IMG/VR virus record: IMGVR_UViG_3300020202_000066
Span: 25,960-89,959 of that record
From: a virus
Length of the DNA stretch: 64,000 nucleotides
Direction: 5' to 3' (one strand)
The position numbers were made by a program, and so were the translations under genes. Below are positions 53,233-61,345 of the stretch, piece after piece; within the stretch, counting starts at the first letter, position 1; each line of letters opens with the position of its first letter. The notes under the pieces were generated by a model. It did not search any database and was not told the origin of the DNA. It was given only the letters and a program-made list of their open reading frames with translations.

Positions 53233-55404
53233 CTAGCTGGCCGACTGCCGGCCAGCCTTGGTCATTGCGTCCGCGTAGCTCATCCCGGGGTTCGCCTTCT
53301 GCAGATCCCGGACCTTCTGGTGGAGATCGGATCCGGCGATCGGGTAGGACCGGTTCTTCGGATCGGTGAAGGTCGCCGTTGCGCCCGCCGCCTGCGCCGG
53401 GGCAGCCGGCGTCGTGCCCGGCAGCACGCCCTCGCTCGTCGCAGCCGGGGACCGACCCAGCTCGTCGAGGATGACCTGCGGCTTCAGCGAGTCGACGAAG
53501 AGTTTGATCCTCGTCGGAAGGTCTTTCCCTCCGGCTGCAGTGAAGGCCTTCAGGCCCTCATCGCCCATCGCGTCCGTCGCGCGGTACGCGTCCATCAGGA
53601 TGCCGGTGAGCTCCGACTCCTGGGCCGGGAGGATGCGTCCCTCGCGCTTCGCCCTGTCGGTGAAGTTCGCGATCTCGTTCTGCCGCATCTGCTCCTGCAG
53701 CTTGCGGTTCTGCTCCATCAGAGCAGCGATCTTGCGATCGGCCTCCGAAGCGGAGGCGGGGGCGGCCGGCGGCGTGCGGGTCGGCTCGTTCTGGCTCATG
53801 GATCCACCTCCTGCGGTGGTGATCGTATAGGTCTTGACGGTCTGGCCTGCTGCCGGGGGGCGCCCGAACGAGTAAAGCAGGGCCACGTCCTGGAGGGTGT
53901 CAACGGCCGGCGTATCTCCGCCGAGCAGTGCGACTCCCCGCAGGACCTTCCCGTAGCTGCGGCGCTTTCCCGTCTCCGGCTCGGTGTCCTGGTAGTTTGT
54001 GAAGATCTCCGCCGAGACGCGCTTGTAGCCGCCCTTCTGGACCAAGTCATAGATCAGCTTCGGAACCTGGTCGAAGTCGGCGAGAAGGACTCCGTCCTGG
54101 GTGTAGACGCGAGTGGCCCAGCCGACCGCCGGGAGGCCCTCCTTGAGGACCAGGTCGTTCGAGTGGCCCAGTTTCAGCATAGGCTTCACCCGATCCCGGA
54201 GGAGCTCGGCGTTCTGGGCGAGTTCGTCGATGTCCGCCGCGGTGTACTCGTCGCCGTTCCAGCGTCCCGGCATGAACACCTGCACGCCCTTCAGCTGGTA
54301 GGTCGGCATCTGAGAGATGTCGATCGGCTTGGCGGCCGCTTCGAAGGCACGGAAGTGCATCATCCCGGCGGCGGACCCGTAGGTCGCCTGGATGTAGTCG
54401 CCGATGGCGACAGCGGGGACGTGGTCGAGCAGCGGGATCAGCTCGCCGAGCGCGTGCGGCAGATCGACTACGAAGTAGTGCACGTGGGGTTGCTCGACGG
54501 ACTCGGTCGTCCGCACTCGGATTGACGTAGCTGCCAGATTCTCCGGAGTGATCTCGTGATCGATGCGATGAACGTGCGCGGTTGCACCAGAGAACTTCGA
54601 CGGCATCACGTAGCCATGCAGTCGCGTGCGGTCGGAGGAGAAGTACAGGTTGTAGCGGTGCCCGTGTTTCTTGATGCCGGCGCCGGCGATCACGTCGGTC
54701 AGTCCGGTGAAGATCTTCCCGAGCTTCTTCGCATCGGCGGCGGTGAACTCCTTCGTGCGGGCGAACCAGAGAGGGCAACCGTGCGCTTTCGCCGCGGCGC
54801 AGCTGCGCGACTCGTCCAGTGCGAGTCCAGTGTCGCCGTCGCAGAACGCCCGCACAGAGGCGGGCGTGACTGGGCAAGTCCGCCCACTCGGGCACTGGTT
54901 GATCGGCCCAGGGAGCGCGGGCCAGATCTGTTCGGTGGACCGCTGGAAGGGGTAGAGAGTCTCGCCCTCCTCAGCAACGCTGAACACCTGAGCGCCGCCC
55001 GGCTTCCGGGTGTACCAGCCTATCGGGACATCGTAGCGGCCCGCGAGATAGATCAGATCGCGCAGCATTGCCAGCCCGGGATCCTGGTCGGCATGCAGCT
55101 TCTGCATCATGCCTTCCATCTTCTGGCGGTGTTCGACTTCTATCTCACCCATCTTCAGGAGCGTCTCCAGCACGGCGAGGATCTTGGACTTCGCCTCTTC
55201 GGGAGTGAGTTCGCCATCCGCCCCAGTCGCGCCCTCATCCGCGAACGCGACGAAGGGCAGGGGAGCGATCGTTGGCCCGGAAATCCGAGTGGCCACCGAC
55301 GAGGACGCGGCGGGGCCGTGGGCAGCGGAACCTCCGCCGCCCCCATCAGTCGGCGCGGAAGCCGAGGGGGTCGCTTCGGATGCTTCAGCTTCTGATGCGG
55401 TCAC
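53233..55404 (-). CDS. Mu I-type prohead protease/scaffold with long N-terminal extension, 723 aa
   Basis: Residues about 360-510 are a phage protease domain (VFMPGRWNGDEYTAADIDEL; MLKLGHSND; RVSAEIFTNYQD; LRGVALLGGDTPAV). The rest to the C-terminus is helical scaffold (AALMEQNRKLQEQMRQNEI). The first 350 residues are an added region with a Cys-rich segment (NQCPSGRTCPVTPASVRAFC) and a HGHRYNLYFSSD stretch, not usual for Mu I. It cleaves itself and the scaffold during head maturation. Confidence 0.82.
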   Translation of the reverse strand: MTASEAEASEATPSASAPTDGGGGGSAAHGPAASSSVATRISGPTIAPLPFVAFADEGATGADGELTPEEAKSKILAVLETLLKMGEIEVEHRQKMEGMMQKLHADQDPGLAMLRDLIYLAGRYDVPIGWYTRKPGGAQVFSVAEEGETLYPFQRSTEQIWPALPGPINQCPSGRTCPVTPASVRAFCDGDTGLALDESRSCAAAKAHGCPLWFARTKEFTAADAKKLGKIFTGLTDVIAGAGIKKHGHRYNLYFSSDRTRLHGYVMPSKFSGATAHVHRIDHEITPENLAATSIRVRTTESVEQPHVHYFVVDLPHALGELIPLLDHVPAVAIGDYIQATYGSAAGMMHFRAFEAAAKPIDISQMPTYQLKGVQVFMPGRWNGDEYTAADIDELAQNAELLRDRVKPMLKLGHSNDLVLKEGLPAVGWATRVYTQDGVLLADFDQVPKLIYDLVQKGGYKRVSAEIFTNYQDTEPETGKRRSYGKVLRGVALLGGDTPAVDTLQDVALLYSFGRPPAAGQTVKTYTITTAGGGSMSQNEPTRTPPAAPASASEADRKIAALMEQNRKLQEQMRQNEIANFTDRAKREGRILPAQESELTGILMDAYRATDAMGDEGLKAFTAAGGKDLPTRIKLFVDSLKPQVILDELGRSPAATSEGVLPGTTPAAPAQAAGATATFTDPKNRSYPIAGSDLHQKVRDLQKANPGMSYADAMTKAGRQSAS

Positions 55405-57908
55405 TGGTTCCCTCCTGCTGAGGTGCCACGTCGTCGTGGAGTCGCGGGTGACGTACGTACACGCTCGGATGTCGTGTATCGCGCGCTCTTGCGCGAAATC
55501 TCTGCGAAGCCTGCGCCGCGGGTGACCCCGGCCTTGGGCTCACGGGGATCCAAGTCCGAGTAGTCCACCTCATCGCCAGACAGCACCGGGATCACGGTAG
55601 ATCGGCACTGGTGGTGCGCCGGGGGGAACTCACCGTCAAGTTGCTCCGGGCGGAAGATCTGCATGTCCATCGCCTCGCAGTAAGGCGTCGTGCGGTCGTC
55701 CATCACGCTCGACCACTGGTATCCGATCACGAACTCGCGCACATCGGCGTCTTGGTACAGCTCCTTGCGAGCCTCGTTGTACGCCTCCATCAGATTCGTG
55801 CGCACGATCGTGTCGAGACGAACTGGCGCCAGGAACGAGCCCTTCTCGAGGTCTCCCGTGGCGATGTACTTGGAGAACACCGAGGCTACGTCCTGCCTGC
55901 CGCGCCGCGGGTCTCCGCTCTTTACGGCTTTCAGGAGTGCGGCCTGAACCTCTTTGAGGATCGACTCGCTTTCGACCTTCGCGACCGTGAACGCGCGCCG
56001 GTCGTAGAGGTCGTAGAGCTCGTCCCCGATCTGCACCGGGATGGTGTTGTCGCCAACAACGAGCCCCTTTCCCTTGAAGAAGCGGCGCGCCACCGCTGGG
56101 TCGACTGGCTCATCCAGGAGTTCGTAGTCAGCCTCGTCCTCATCAGCGAACTGGCGGGTGAACGTGGTCTTGTCCGGCACCCGCTGGGCCAAATCCTGGA
56201 GAGCCACGAAGCGCCCGTTCAGCGCCTGCGTGAACATGGCGTTGCGCAGCACCTTTCGAAGCGGCGCGAGGCTGACCTTGATCGAGTCGAGCTTCGCGAG
56301 TGGACTGCTCTTTCTCAGCAAGCTCTGGACCTTGTCCATCACTCGGTGCTTGATGGCCGAGAACACGGGGTTCGTGCGTACGAAGATCTGACGGGCCATA
56401 GCCTCGTGACTGTCGAGGATTGCGCTGAAGGGCGTCGCCCGCTCGTGAACGGTGAAGTCACGTCTGAAGCGACGCGCCTCCTTGGCTGGAGGCTCTACCT
56501 TCCGGAACGCGCGGGTGAGGTTCCGGGTGCTCGGCTCCGGAGTCGCTTCCGGCTCAACCGGTTCAATCCGTTCACGCGGTTCGGGAATGTTGAGGAAGTT
56601 CCGGATCCACGTCTCGTTCGGCGAAACCACCTTGTTCTCGATCAGCAGTCTGATGATTTCTCCGCGAGCACTGAGTCCCTCCTCAGTCACGGCCTGGAAC
56701 TGCGCCGTCGGATACTGCCTTGTGCCCGGGAAGTTGTAGTCTATGAGCTGCCGAATGGCCTGCTCGAGAAGCAGCTCCTCGATGGTCTTGTGGATCTGCT
56801 TGATGACCCAGATGAAGGTTTCGAACTGCGCCTTTCCCAACGCATACGAGCCCGGCGCTCCGGATCCGGAGAAGCCAAGCAGATCAGGTAGAAGGAATGA
56901 TCGAGAGATCGACACGTTGTGCATGGCGATCATCGATTCGAAGAGGTTCGACGTCGATGGATTGCCCTGCAGGAGGTCGATCGCAAAATCGGTCGGAATG
57001 GTGATCCCTGTTTGACGCTGAAGATTCTCGATGAGCTGCTGGAACTTACGGATCTCCGCAGGATCTGCGTTCCCCGGCACCTTGCCGACGGGTGTCGGGG
57101 CGGCGAACTTCTCCAGGTAGATGTTCCAGAACTTGATACCCCAGTCCTTCGAGAACCATGAGCGGTAGGCGGCCCGGCAGTCCGAGCGCCCATAGGGATT
57201 CCGGGCGAAGCTGTTGTGGGAGTGAATGATGAACTTGTCTGCGGGGAGCCGGAGCTCCGCGCCCACGTTCACTTGAACAACGCCGTTAGGGAGAATCCCG
57301 CCGAACTGGTCCTGCGCGAATCGGAAGGTCAGGGGGGACTTCGTGCGCCAACTCTTCCATCCGATGAGCCCGTTGAACTTCGGATTGGGTGCGTCGTCAA
57401 TGATCCTGAAGTTCTTCTCGGTGACGGAGAACCCGTATTGGAATGAGGAAAGGATCTCGTAGAGAGAGTCGTGGATGCCGCCGGCCATGTTCTGCGCATT
57501 CCAGCGGATGAACTCGCACTTCATCAGGTCGTCCGGCTCCTGCGTGGCCGGGACGAACTCAAGCCGAGATGAGAGGACCGCGTTGCGCTTGAGGTTGAGG
57601 ACGGCCGACACCTGGTCGTCGTTCCCCATTTGCTGATAGATCTCGAGTCCCTTGCGCCCTACGAGATCGTCCGGGTTCGGGAGGTAGGCGCCGGTCCCTG
57701 AAAGGGTGTTGAGTCCGAGGACTCCACGGGCGAGTTCGCCGCTCGAGGTCAGGCTCCGGAGGTCAACCGGGACGTCCGTGGAGCCGCGCGAGATCACCGG
57801 CCGCTGCGGAGCTTCGGCCGGAGGGGGATGGGCGAATGACTTTTTCCGGGCCACGACCGGACCATACGCGCGCGCGTGGGGTGACCCGTGCCGGGTTGCC
57901 GGGTTCAA
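55401..57908 (-). CDS. Portal (DUF935) fused to MuF head-morphogenesis domain, 835 aa
   Basis: The N-terminal 430 residues match Mu gp29/DUF935 portal: LEIYQQMGNDDQVSAVLNLK, ILSSFQYGFSVTEKNF, HNSFARNPYGRSDCRAAYR. The C-terminal 250 residues match MuF/SPP1 gp7 (IVRTNLMEAYNEARKELY; SSVMDDRTTPYCEAMD; PAHHQCRSTVIPVL). In Mu these are separate genes. The TTG start at 57908 is uncertain; a GTG lies about 54 bases downstream. Confidence 0.87.
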   Translation of the reverse strand: MNPATRHGSPHARAYGPVVARKKSFAHPPPAEAPQRPVISRGSTDVPVDLRSLTSSGELARGVLGLNTLSGTGAYLPNPDDLVGRKGLEIYQQMGNDDQVSAVLNLKRNAVLSSRLEFVPATQEPDDLMKCEFIRWNAQNMAGGIHDSLYEILSSFQYGFSVTEKNFRIIDDAPNPKFNGLIGWKSWRTKSPLTFRFAQDQFGGILPNGVVQVNVGAELRLPADKFIIHSHNSFARNPYGRSDCRAAYRSWFSKDWGIKFWNIYLEKFAAPTPVGKVPGNADPAEIRKFQQLIENLQRQTGITIPTDFAIDLLQGNPSTSNLFESMIAMHNVSISRSFLLPDLLGFSGSGAPGSYALGKAQFETFIWVIKQIHKTIEELLLEQAIRQLIDYNFPGTRQYPTAQFQAVTEEGLSARGEIIRLLIENKVVSPNETWIRNFLNIPEPRERIEPVEPEATPEPSTRNLTRAFRKVEPPAKEARRFRRDFTVHERATPFSAILDSHEAMARQIFVRTNPVFSAIKHRVMDKVQSLLRKSSPLAKLDSIKVSLAPLRKVLRNAMFTQALNGRFVALQDLAQRVPDKTTFTRQFADEDEADYELLDEPVDPAVARRFFKGKGLVVGDNTIPVQIGDELYDLYDRRAFTVAKVESESILKEVQAALLKAVKSGDPRRGRQDVASVFSKYIATGDLEKGSFLAPVRLDTIVRTNLMEAYNEARKELYQDADVREFVIGYQWSSVMDDRTTPYCEAMDMQIFRPEQLDGEFPPAHHQCRSTVIPVLSGDEVDYSDLDPREPKAGVTRGAGFAEISRKSARYTTSERVRTSPATPRRRGTSAGGNQ

Positions 57909-57927
57909 GCGTCAAACATCGACCGGC

Positions 57928-59493
57928 TTAGAAGGGGTGTGGATCTCGACCTGGGTTGAAGATCGTGTCGTCGTACGTGCTCTCGGTCGGCGTGGTGCTG
58001 CCATAGACGCGGGATTCACCGAAACCGCCGATCGCCTCCGGTGCGGCCCGGCGGTGCCGTAGGCCCCGTGTCGCCAGCCACGTCGCCATGAGCGTGTCGG
58101 AGTACTCCGCGAAGGGGTAGTCCGCGAGTTCGCGGCACAGCTGACACAGCTCGCACTTGCAGTCGGTCACGTGGCGTCGACCATCCTGCGGGATGACCCA
58201 CATGCCATTCTCGAACTCGACGGCCATCCCGGGAACGCCCATCTCAAGATCCGCCTTCTCAGCTCCAGTCGTCATGCCGACGATCGGCATGCGTTCCTTG
58301 GTCTTCTGGGTCCACTCGATCAGGGCCTGCTGGTAGGTATTGTTCTCGACGATCATCATCACCGGCTGGTGTTTCTGGAAGACCTCCACGAGGATATCCG
58401 CGGTCCGGGTTGAGCTGTAGTGTCCGCGTCGGATGTCGACCACATAACGCGACTGTGTCGCTGGGTCGATCGCGATCGTCACGAAGACGGTGTACTTGGC
58501 GCCTTTCTTCTGAGAGATCGCGAGGTCCACGCCCGTATAGCGGGGCCACTCCCGGGGGATCATCGCTCGGTGGACGTTGGCGCCCTTCGCCTTGGCCTCT
58601 TGGATGCTGTCGTCGGTGAAGACTCGGTCCTCATCGGACATCGCGAGGCCACGATAGGCCCGGTCGAAGTGCCGGGGGCTGAGCTCGCGCCGTACGGCGT
58701 GCAGTCGTTCCGTTGGCCACTTGTCTGGCCAGATCGATTCCAGGTTTGGACCAACGACGGTCTTCAGGAACTTCCATTCCTCGTTGGCCATCAGCTCGGC
58801 CGTGAGATCGGAGTTCGTCCACGGCGTGGAGATCCAGCGCGCGCGCCCGTCAGGCTCGAGCAGGTTCATCCAGACGTCGTGCCAGGCGCTCTTCACGACT
58901 TTCCTGAAGCCCGGCACGCGGATTGAGTTATTGAAGTCCACCACGTCATCGCCGATGAGGACGTCTGCCCGACCGCCGACGCCCGACGCCAGGATGCCGC
59001 GGGCCTCGAGGCTCGGGTCCGGGCTGATGATTCGACGGTTGACTGTGATCGCATACGCAGACCACTCGGCGTCACTCTCGCTGGCCACAAGCTCCGGGAA
59101 CACACGGTGCAGCCGCTTGTTCGTGTCGATGTGGGTTCGACACGCCTTCACGCGCTTCTTGCTGGTCTCTTTGTCCGCCGACACGATCTTGATTCGCAGG
59201 TCCGGGTTCCGCCCGAGATCGAAGAGCGTCCGGATGATGGAGACCTGCTCGGTCTTCCCGTGGTTTCGCGGAGCGATCACGCCGGCTCGCCGGTGTTCGT
59301 CGAAGTGCTTGTGCCAGGCAACATGGAACCACTGCTGCTGGATCGGTTCTTGGCTCTTCGGATCGACGAAGCAGTACTGCGCGAACGCGTTGACGTTGCG
59401 CCGGGCGAGCTTGATCGCCTTCTTCTCCGCGATCGCGAGCTCGAGGCGGCGCTCGGCGAGGAGCTTCCGCTTGTCCTTCAGCGGCAGGCTCAC
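57928..59493 (-). CDS. terL: Terminase large subunit (Mu gp28-like), 521 aa
   Basis: ATPase: Walker A APRNHGKT (74-81), Walker B DVLIGDDVVD. RNase H-like nuclease: first acidic strand GVDLAISQKKG, glutamate strand MMIVENNTYQ and last acidic YSDTLMATWL. It packages DNA into the prohead using ATP and cuts it to length. A Cys cluster (CKCELCQLC) near the C-terminus is an extra feature. It is next to the portal fusion gene. Confidence 0.93.
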   Translation of the reverse strand: MSLPLKDKRKLLAERRLELAIAEKKAIKLARRNVNAFAQYCFVDPKSQEPIQQQWFHVAWHKHFDEHRRAGVIAPRNHGKTEQVSIIRTLFDLGRNPDLRIKIVSADKETSKKRVKACRTHIDTNKRLHRVFPELVASESDAEWSAYAITVNRRIISPDPSLEARGILASGVGGRADVLIGDDVVDFNNSIRVPGFRKVVKSAWHDVWMNLLEPDGRARWISTPWTNSDLTAELMANEEWKFLKTVVGPNLESIWPDKWPTERLHAVRRELSPRHFDRAYRGLAMSDEDRVFTDDSIQEAKAKGANVHRAMIPREWPRYTGVDLAISQKKGAKYTVFVTIAIDPATQSRYVVDIRRGHYSSTRTADILVEVFQKHQPVMMIVENNTYQQALIEWTQKTKERMPIVGMTTGAEKADLEMGVPGMAVEFENGMWVIPQDGRRHVTDCKCELCQLCRELADYPFAEYSDTLMATWLATRGLRHRRAAPEAIGGFGESRVYGSTTPTESTYDDTIFNPGRDPHPF

Positions 59494-59494
59494 G

Positions 59495-60079
59495 TCAGGC
59501 GGGGAAGGTTACGACGCCCTGAGCGACGAGCGTCTTGAGAATTAGCGCCGCTCCGACTTGTTTGGAAATCGCTGTCGGAGACCAGACGTTGTCCTTGATG
59601 AACTTGCCCCGCCGGTACTGATCGCTGAAGGACCAGAGGTATGCGGTGGCCACGCCTCGCTTCCGGCTGCCGAAGCCGTTGAATGCCTCAAGCTTGTAGA
59701 GGCAGCCAGGCAGTGACCAGTCCTTCCAGCGGTGGAGCCCGTCGTATTGCACAGCATCGACGGCGCTGAACTCCCAATCGAAGGGAGGCGTTCCACGTGG
59801 CGGCCGGCCCGCTGGTTTGCGGTGGGTTCGGCGCGCCAGTGAGTCGCCGTTGTGGAGATGCTTCGTCCAACTCGAGTTGCACTCCAAGTTGTGGATGATC
59901 CCGATCAGCCACCACGGCACGCCGGTCTGATCTGCCACTCGCTCGTACCGGGCCCTCCCTGCCTTGACCGCATCCGCGGCCTCGCTGACCGCCGGGATCC
60001 TGCTCTTGGTGATGACCGCAGATGTGAAGCGCCTGTTGTACTCCGCCCTGAGCTGGTCATTGAGCTTCGGTGCGCTCAA
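59495..60079 (-). CDS. Lysozyme-like endolysin, 194 aa
   Basis: TTG start with GGAGGTGTACGC. The pattern VPWWLIGIIHNLECNSSW, HLHNGDSLARRTHRKPAGRP, PFDWEFSAVDAVQYDGL and LYKLEAFNGFGSRKRG fits a phage lysozyme family with the catalytic Glu probably in NLECN. No signal peptide, so a holin is needed. It lies next to the terminase in the late operon. Confidence 0.8.
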   Translation of the reverse strand: MSAPKLNDQLRAEYNRRFTSAVITKSRIPAVSEAADAVKAGRARYERVADQTGVPWWLIGIIHNLECNSSWTKHLHNGDSLARRTHRKPAGRPPRGTPPFDWEFSAVDAVQYDGLHRWKDWSLPGCLYKLEAFNGFGSRKRGVATAYLWSFSDQYRRGKFIKDNVWSPTAISKQVGAALILKTLVAQGVVTFPA

Positions 60080-60330
60080 GCGTACACCTCCACGGAGTAG
60101 TCGCGGTCGGGACGCAGCCCGTGCTGGTATAGCCTGTTCTCGATCAGGGCTCGGAAGGCGTCGGACCCTACTGCGAAGGTCACGGCTCGCTCCAGCGTGT
60201 CCGCCCAGTAGAACGGGCGGCACGTCTTCCAGAAGTCCTCAGCCGAGGACCAGATATCCGAGACCGCAGAGCGAAGCGTCGCTGCGTGCGACTCCTTCAC
60301 GGTGAAGCGCCAGAAGCTAGATCCAGGCAC
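60076..60330 (-). CDS. Hypothetical protein, 84 aa
   Basis: GTG with GGAGGTAGCA upstream, directly after the hairpin at 60349-60393. Reads FWRFTVKESHAATLRSAVSD, then RAVTFAVGSDAFRALIENRL. First gene of the late minus-strand operon. Unrecognised; a small terminase or lysis role would fit the position. Confidence 0.6.
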   Translation of the reverse strand: MPGSSFWRFTVKESHAATLRSAVSDIWSSAEDFWKTCRPFYWADTLERAVTFAVGSDAFRALIENRLYQHGLRPDRDYSVEVYA

Positions 60331-60340
60331 TGCTACCTCC

Positions 60341-60393
60341 GAAAGAGAGGCCCGCCGGCCGGGGGTTGGGGGATGGGAGGTGGCCGGCGGGCC
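60341..60393 (-). terminator. 12-bp hairpin with U-rich tail in late leader
   Basis: GGCCCGCCGGCC (60349-60360) and GGCCGGCGGGCC (60382-60393) pair perfectly with a 21-base loop. On the minus strand TCTCTTTC follows. It lies between the late promoter and the first late gene, so it may be an attenuator. Confidence 0.55.
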
Positions 60394-60442
60394 GATGAAA
60401 TCCGACGAGAGGCGAGGAGGTTGACCACTGGTTCGCAGTCGA

Positions 60443-60471
60443 ACCCTAGGCGCGACGGGGAGGCGAGTCAA
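60443..60471 (-). promoter_or_regulatory. Late promoter candidate TTGACT-17-TAGGGT
   Basis: Minus strand -35 TTGACT (60466-60471) and -10 TAGGGT (60443-60448), 17-base spacer, about 115 bases before the first late gene. Confidence 0.5.
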
Positions 60472-60541
60472 ACGATGCCGGGTGGAGGTGGGCAGGCCAG
60501 TTTCGCAGAAAGATCAGGTCACACACGTGCTACGCTCGCAC

Positions 60542-60574
60542 AAGAGAAAGCCCGCCGGGTGGCTCCGGCGGGCT
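60542..60574 (-). terminator. Intrinsic terminator/attenuator
   Basis: AGCCCGCCGG/CCGGCGGGCT (60549-60558 and 60565-60574), 10-bp stem, with TTTCTCTTG following on the minus strand. The tail is the same as in the two tRNA-array terminators. Confidence 0.6.
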
Positions 60575-60604
60575 GAGGCACGATGCGATTCCTGGAGGTC
60601 TCGC

Positions 60605-61027
60605 GTGCGAAGCATAGTAGCTGTAGACGACTCCGGTCAAGTGACCGAGCCGCCCGAGTACGTGAAGGACAACACGGAGCGGTGGGCAATGCGCCGTGAG
60701 TACATCCACCGCATGATCCGGAACCTCAGCGGTAGCGAGCTGAAGGTCTTCATGGCCCTGAGTAGCTTTGCTCACCAGCCCAAACCGGGCGAGGACGAGG
60801 AGAGCTGTTTCGCCGGCCAAGCGAAGATCGCCCATCGGGCTGGGGTTTCGGCCCGGCAGGTTCGGCGGGCCCTCAAGACTCTGGAGGATGCCGGATGGAT
60901 TCATCGCCGCCGAAGGGGTATGGGCCGATCGAACTACTACTGGTTCTCTATCCCCAGCGCTCGCTCGTTCTTCGAGCGCTTCATCTTCTGGGACGAGGCC
61001 AAGGTCGCGTCAAAATGCGGCGGCTGA
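60605..61027 (+). CDS. HTH (replication-type) protein, 140 aa
   Basis: GTG with GGAGG six bases upstream. LSGSELKVFMALSSFA, then FAGQAKIAHRAGVSARQVRR and TLEDAGWIHRRRRGMGRSNYYW is a winged helix-turn-helix as in phage replication initiators and GntR-like proteins. Palindromic repeats directly after it may be its binding sites. The frame stays open after its UGA stop. Confidence 0.75.
   Translation: MRSIVAVDDSGQVTEPPEYVKDNTERWAMRREYIHRMIRNLSGSELKVFMALSSFAHQPKPGEDEESCFAGQAKIAHRAGVSARQVRRALKTLEDAGWIHRRRRGMGRSNYYWFSIPSARSFFERFIFWDEAKVASKCGG
60611..60640 (-). promoter_or_regulatory. Promoter candidate TTGACC-18-TATGCT (minus strand)
   Basis: -35 TTGACC (60635-60640) and -10 TATGCT (60611-60616), 18-base spacer, within the first codons of the divergent HTH gene. 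Transcripts would cross the terminator at 60542-60574 before reaching the late genes. Confidence 0.5.
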
Positions 61028-61029
61028 GA

Positions 61030-61091
61030 GGACACCCATGTCCGCTCAGGAGAGGACACCCATGTCCGCTCAGGAGAGGACAGGGGTGTCC
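61030..61091. repeat. Three phased palindromes, 24-base period
   Basis: GGACACCCATGTCC at 61030 and 61054 and GGACAGGGGTGTCC at 61078, each with 5-bp arms, spaced exactly 24 bases, separated by GCTCAGGAGA. They look like iterons or operators. Confidence 0.7.
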
Positions 61092-61134
61092 TACAGAACT
61101 CAGATCTACCAGGGAACTCCTATCCAGATGAAAG

Positions 61135-61157
61135 GTCTAGCGTCGCACACGCTAGAC
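61135..61157. other. 9-bp hairpin before UCA tRNA
   Basis: GTCTAGCGT-CGCAC-ACGCTAGAC. Without a T-run it is more likely an operator or RNA processing site than a terminator. Confidence 0.45.
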
Positions 61158-61225
61158 GATTGAGCGTTAGAAGATTCCGCATCCGGAGGACCGAGAGCAG
61201 CTACCAGGTCGGCTATGCTCACCTC

Positions 61226-61300
61226 GTGCCTCCGTGGGCCAGTGGCTGGCCAGTCGGCTTCAAACCGATGCAGGCCGGTTCGATCCCGGCCGGGGGCGCA
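61226..61300 (+). tRNA. tRNA with anticodon UCA (UGA-reading; Sec-like body)
   Basis: Anticodon loop CTTCAAA in GTCGG/CCGAT gives UCA, with U33 present. The acceptor can form 8 pairs (GTGCCTCC/GGGGGCGC), the T-stem 6 (GGCCGG/CCGGCC) and the D-stem 6 with a 3-base loop (GGCCAG-TGG-CTGGCC), all features of bacterial tRNA-Sec, but the variable loop has only three bases. It is probably an opal-suppressor or Sec-type tRNA. Discriminator A. Confidence 0.82.
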
Positions 61301-61345
61301 TAGGAGGTCCCCATGGTCTTCACGTGAATCTCCGATCCCGCCTAT
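61301..61345 (+). promoter_or_regulatory. Strong RBS and ATG leading in frame into UGA
   Basis: AGGAGG (61302-61307), a 5-base spacer and ATG at 61313 start M-V-F-T, then UGA at 61325-61327, then I-S-D-P-A-Y straight into the Pth2-like protein in the same frame. The GTG at 61346 has no ribosome-binding site of its own. Either UGA is read by the adjacent tRNA, or a four-codon leader couples reinitiation. Confidence 0.65.
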
